DNA of 16,079 nt from CAYVFC01 sp964450715 (GTDB taxonomy: Bacteria; Myxococcota_A; Polyangia; Polyangiales; JAFGIB01), in contig CAYVFC010000170.1 in the NCBI GenBank assembly GCA_964450715.1, positions 1-16,079 of the forward strand. Reading direction: 5' to 3'. The position numbers and the translations under genes were made by a program. The first letter of the stretch is position 1. Every line of letters begins with the position of its first letter. Under the pieces are notes generated by a model. That model ran no database searches. It was not told the DNA's origin and saw only the letters and a list, made by a program, of their open reading frames with translations. Positions 15,940 through 16,079 of this stretch are shown in pieces.

Positions 15940-16018
15940 CGCTCCGAGACCGGGCGCGCCGACGGAGCGCAATCGCGAGCGCGCCCGGAGGAAAAAACGC
16001 AGGAATAGCAGCGCTATT
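15940..16018 (+). repeat. Cluster of overlapping inverted repeats at the right end
   Basis: Three inverted repeats lie close together. CGCTCCG (15940-15946) pairs with CGGAGCG (15963-15969). CCGGGCGCGC (15950-15959) pairs with GCGCGCCCGG (15979-15988). AATAGC (16004-16009) pairs with GCTATT (16013-16018), followed six bases later by TTTTT. The first two are interleaved, so they exclude each other or form a pseudoknot. They may be terminators, or a leader structure for a gene beyond the window. Confidence 0.45.
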
Positions 16019-16079
16019 TCGAGGTTTTTCCGAGGACGAAAGCCGCGAGTGCGCCCGCCCACGCGGCCGCAACCGGATC

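Overview
The window looks like chromosomal DNA of a large-genome, signalling-rich deltaproteobacterium in the broad sense (Myxococcota or Bradymonadales-like). The reasons are three Hanks-type Ser/Thr kinases in 16 kb, PEGA domains, TPR proteins with C-terminal membrane anchors, a MopE-type Asp/Cys motif in a lipoprotein, and high GC. This placement is inference; there is no rRNA or tRNA marker in the window.

Region 1 (146-5388, + strand) is a tight three-gene unit. It encodes a canonical Ser/Thr kinase with one membrane span and an extracytoplasmic PEGA domain; then, 15 nt later, an exported protein with two TPR blocks, a PEGA domain and two C-terminal membrane spans; then, with a TGATG overlap, a lipoprotein with Cys-rich and MopE-like motifs. 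The two PEGA proteins and the lipoprotein plausibly act together at the cell envelope, with the kinase as the cytoplasmic output. This part is less GC-rich than the rest. A promoter-like sequence sits so close to the kinase start that the mRNA may be nearly leaderless.

Region 2 (5524-14955) holds two giant paralogous kinases (1450 and 1362 aa) that point at each other. Each has an N-terminal kinase domain, an AAA/STAND-like ATPase domain, a long helical TPR-like region and a possible GAF-like C-terminus. Both carry the same departures from consensus: Arg instead of Lys in the Walker A motif, and Thr/Ser instead of Lys two residues after the catalytic Asp. Between them lie a small unrecognised gene (9996-10385) and a drastically shortened pyruvate kinase (10445-10864). 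In the latter the N-terminal catalytic segment is joined in frame to the PTRAE segment, with the middle of the enzyme and its C-terminal domain missing.

Region 3 (14956-16079) is a divergent intergenic region, a cyclophilin-type peptidyl-prolyl isomerase predicted to be a lipoprotein (15120-15881), and a 3' flank dense in inverted repeats. No tRNA, rRNA, CRISPR array, transposase or phage gene is visible. No stretch longer than 300 nt lacks a gene.
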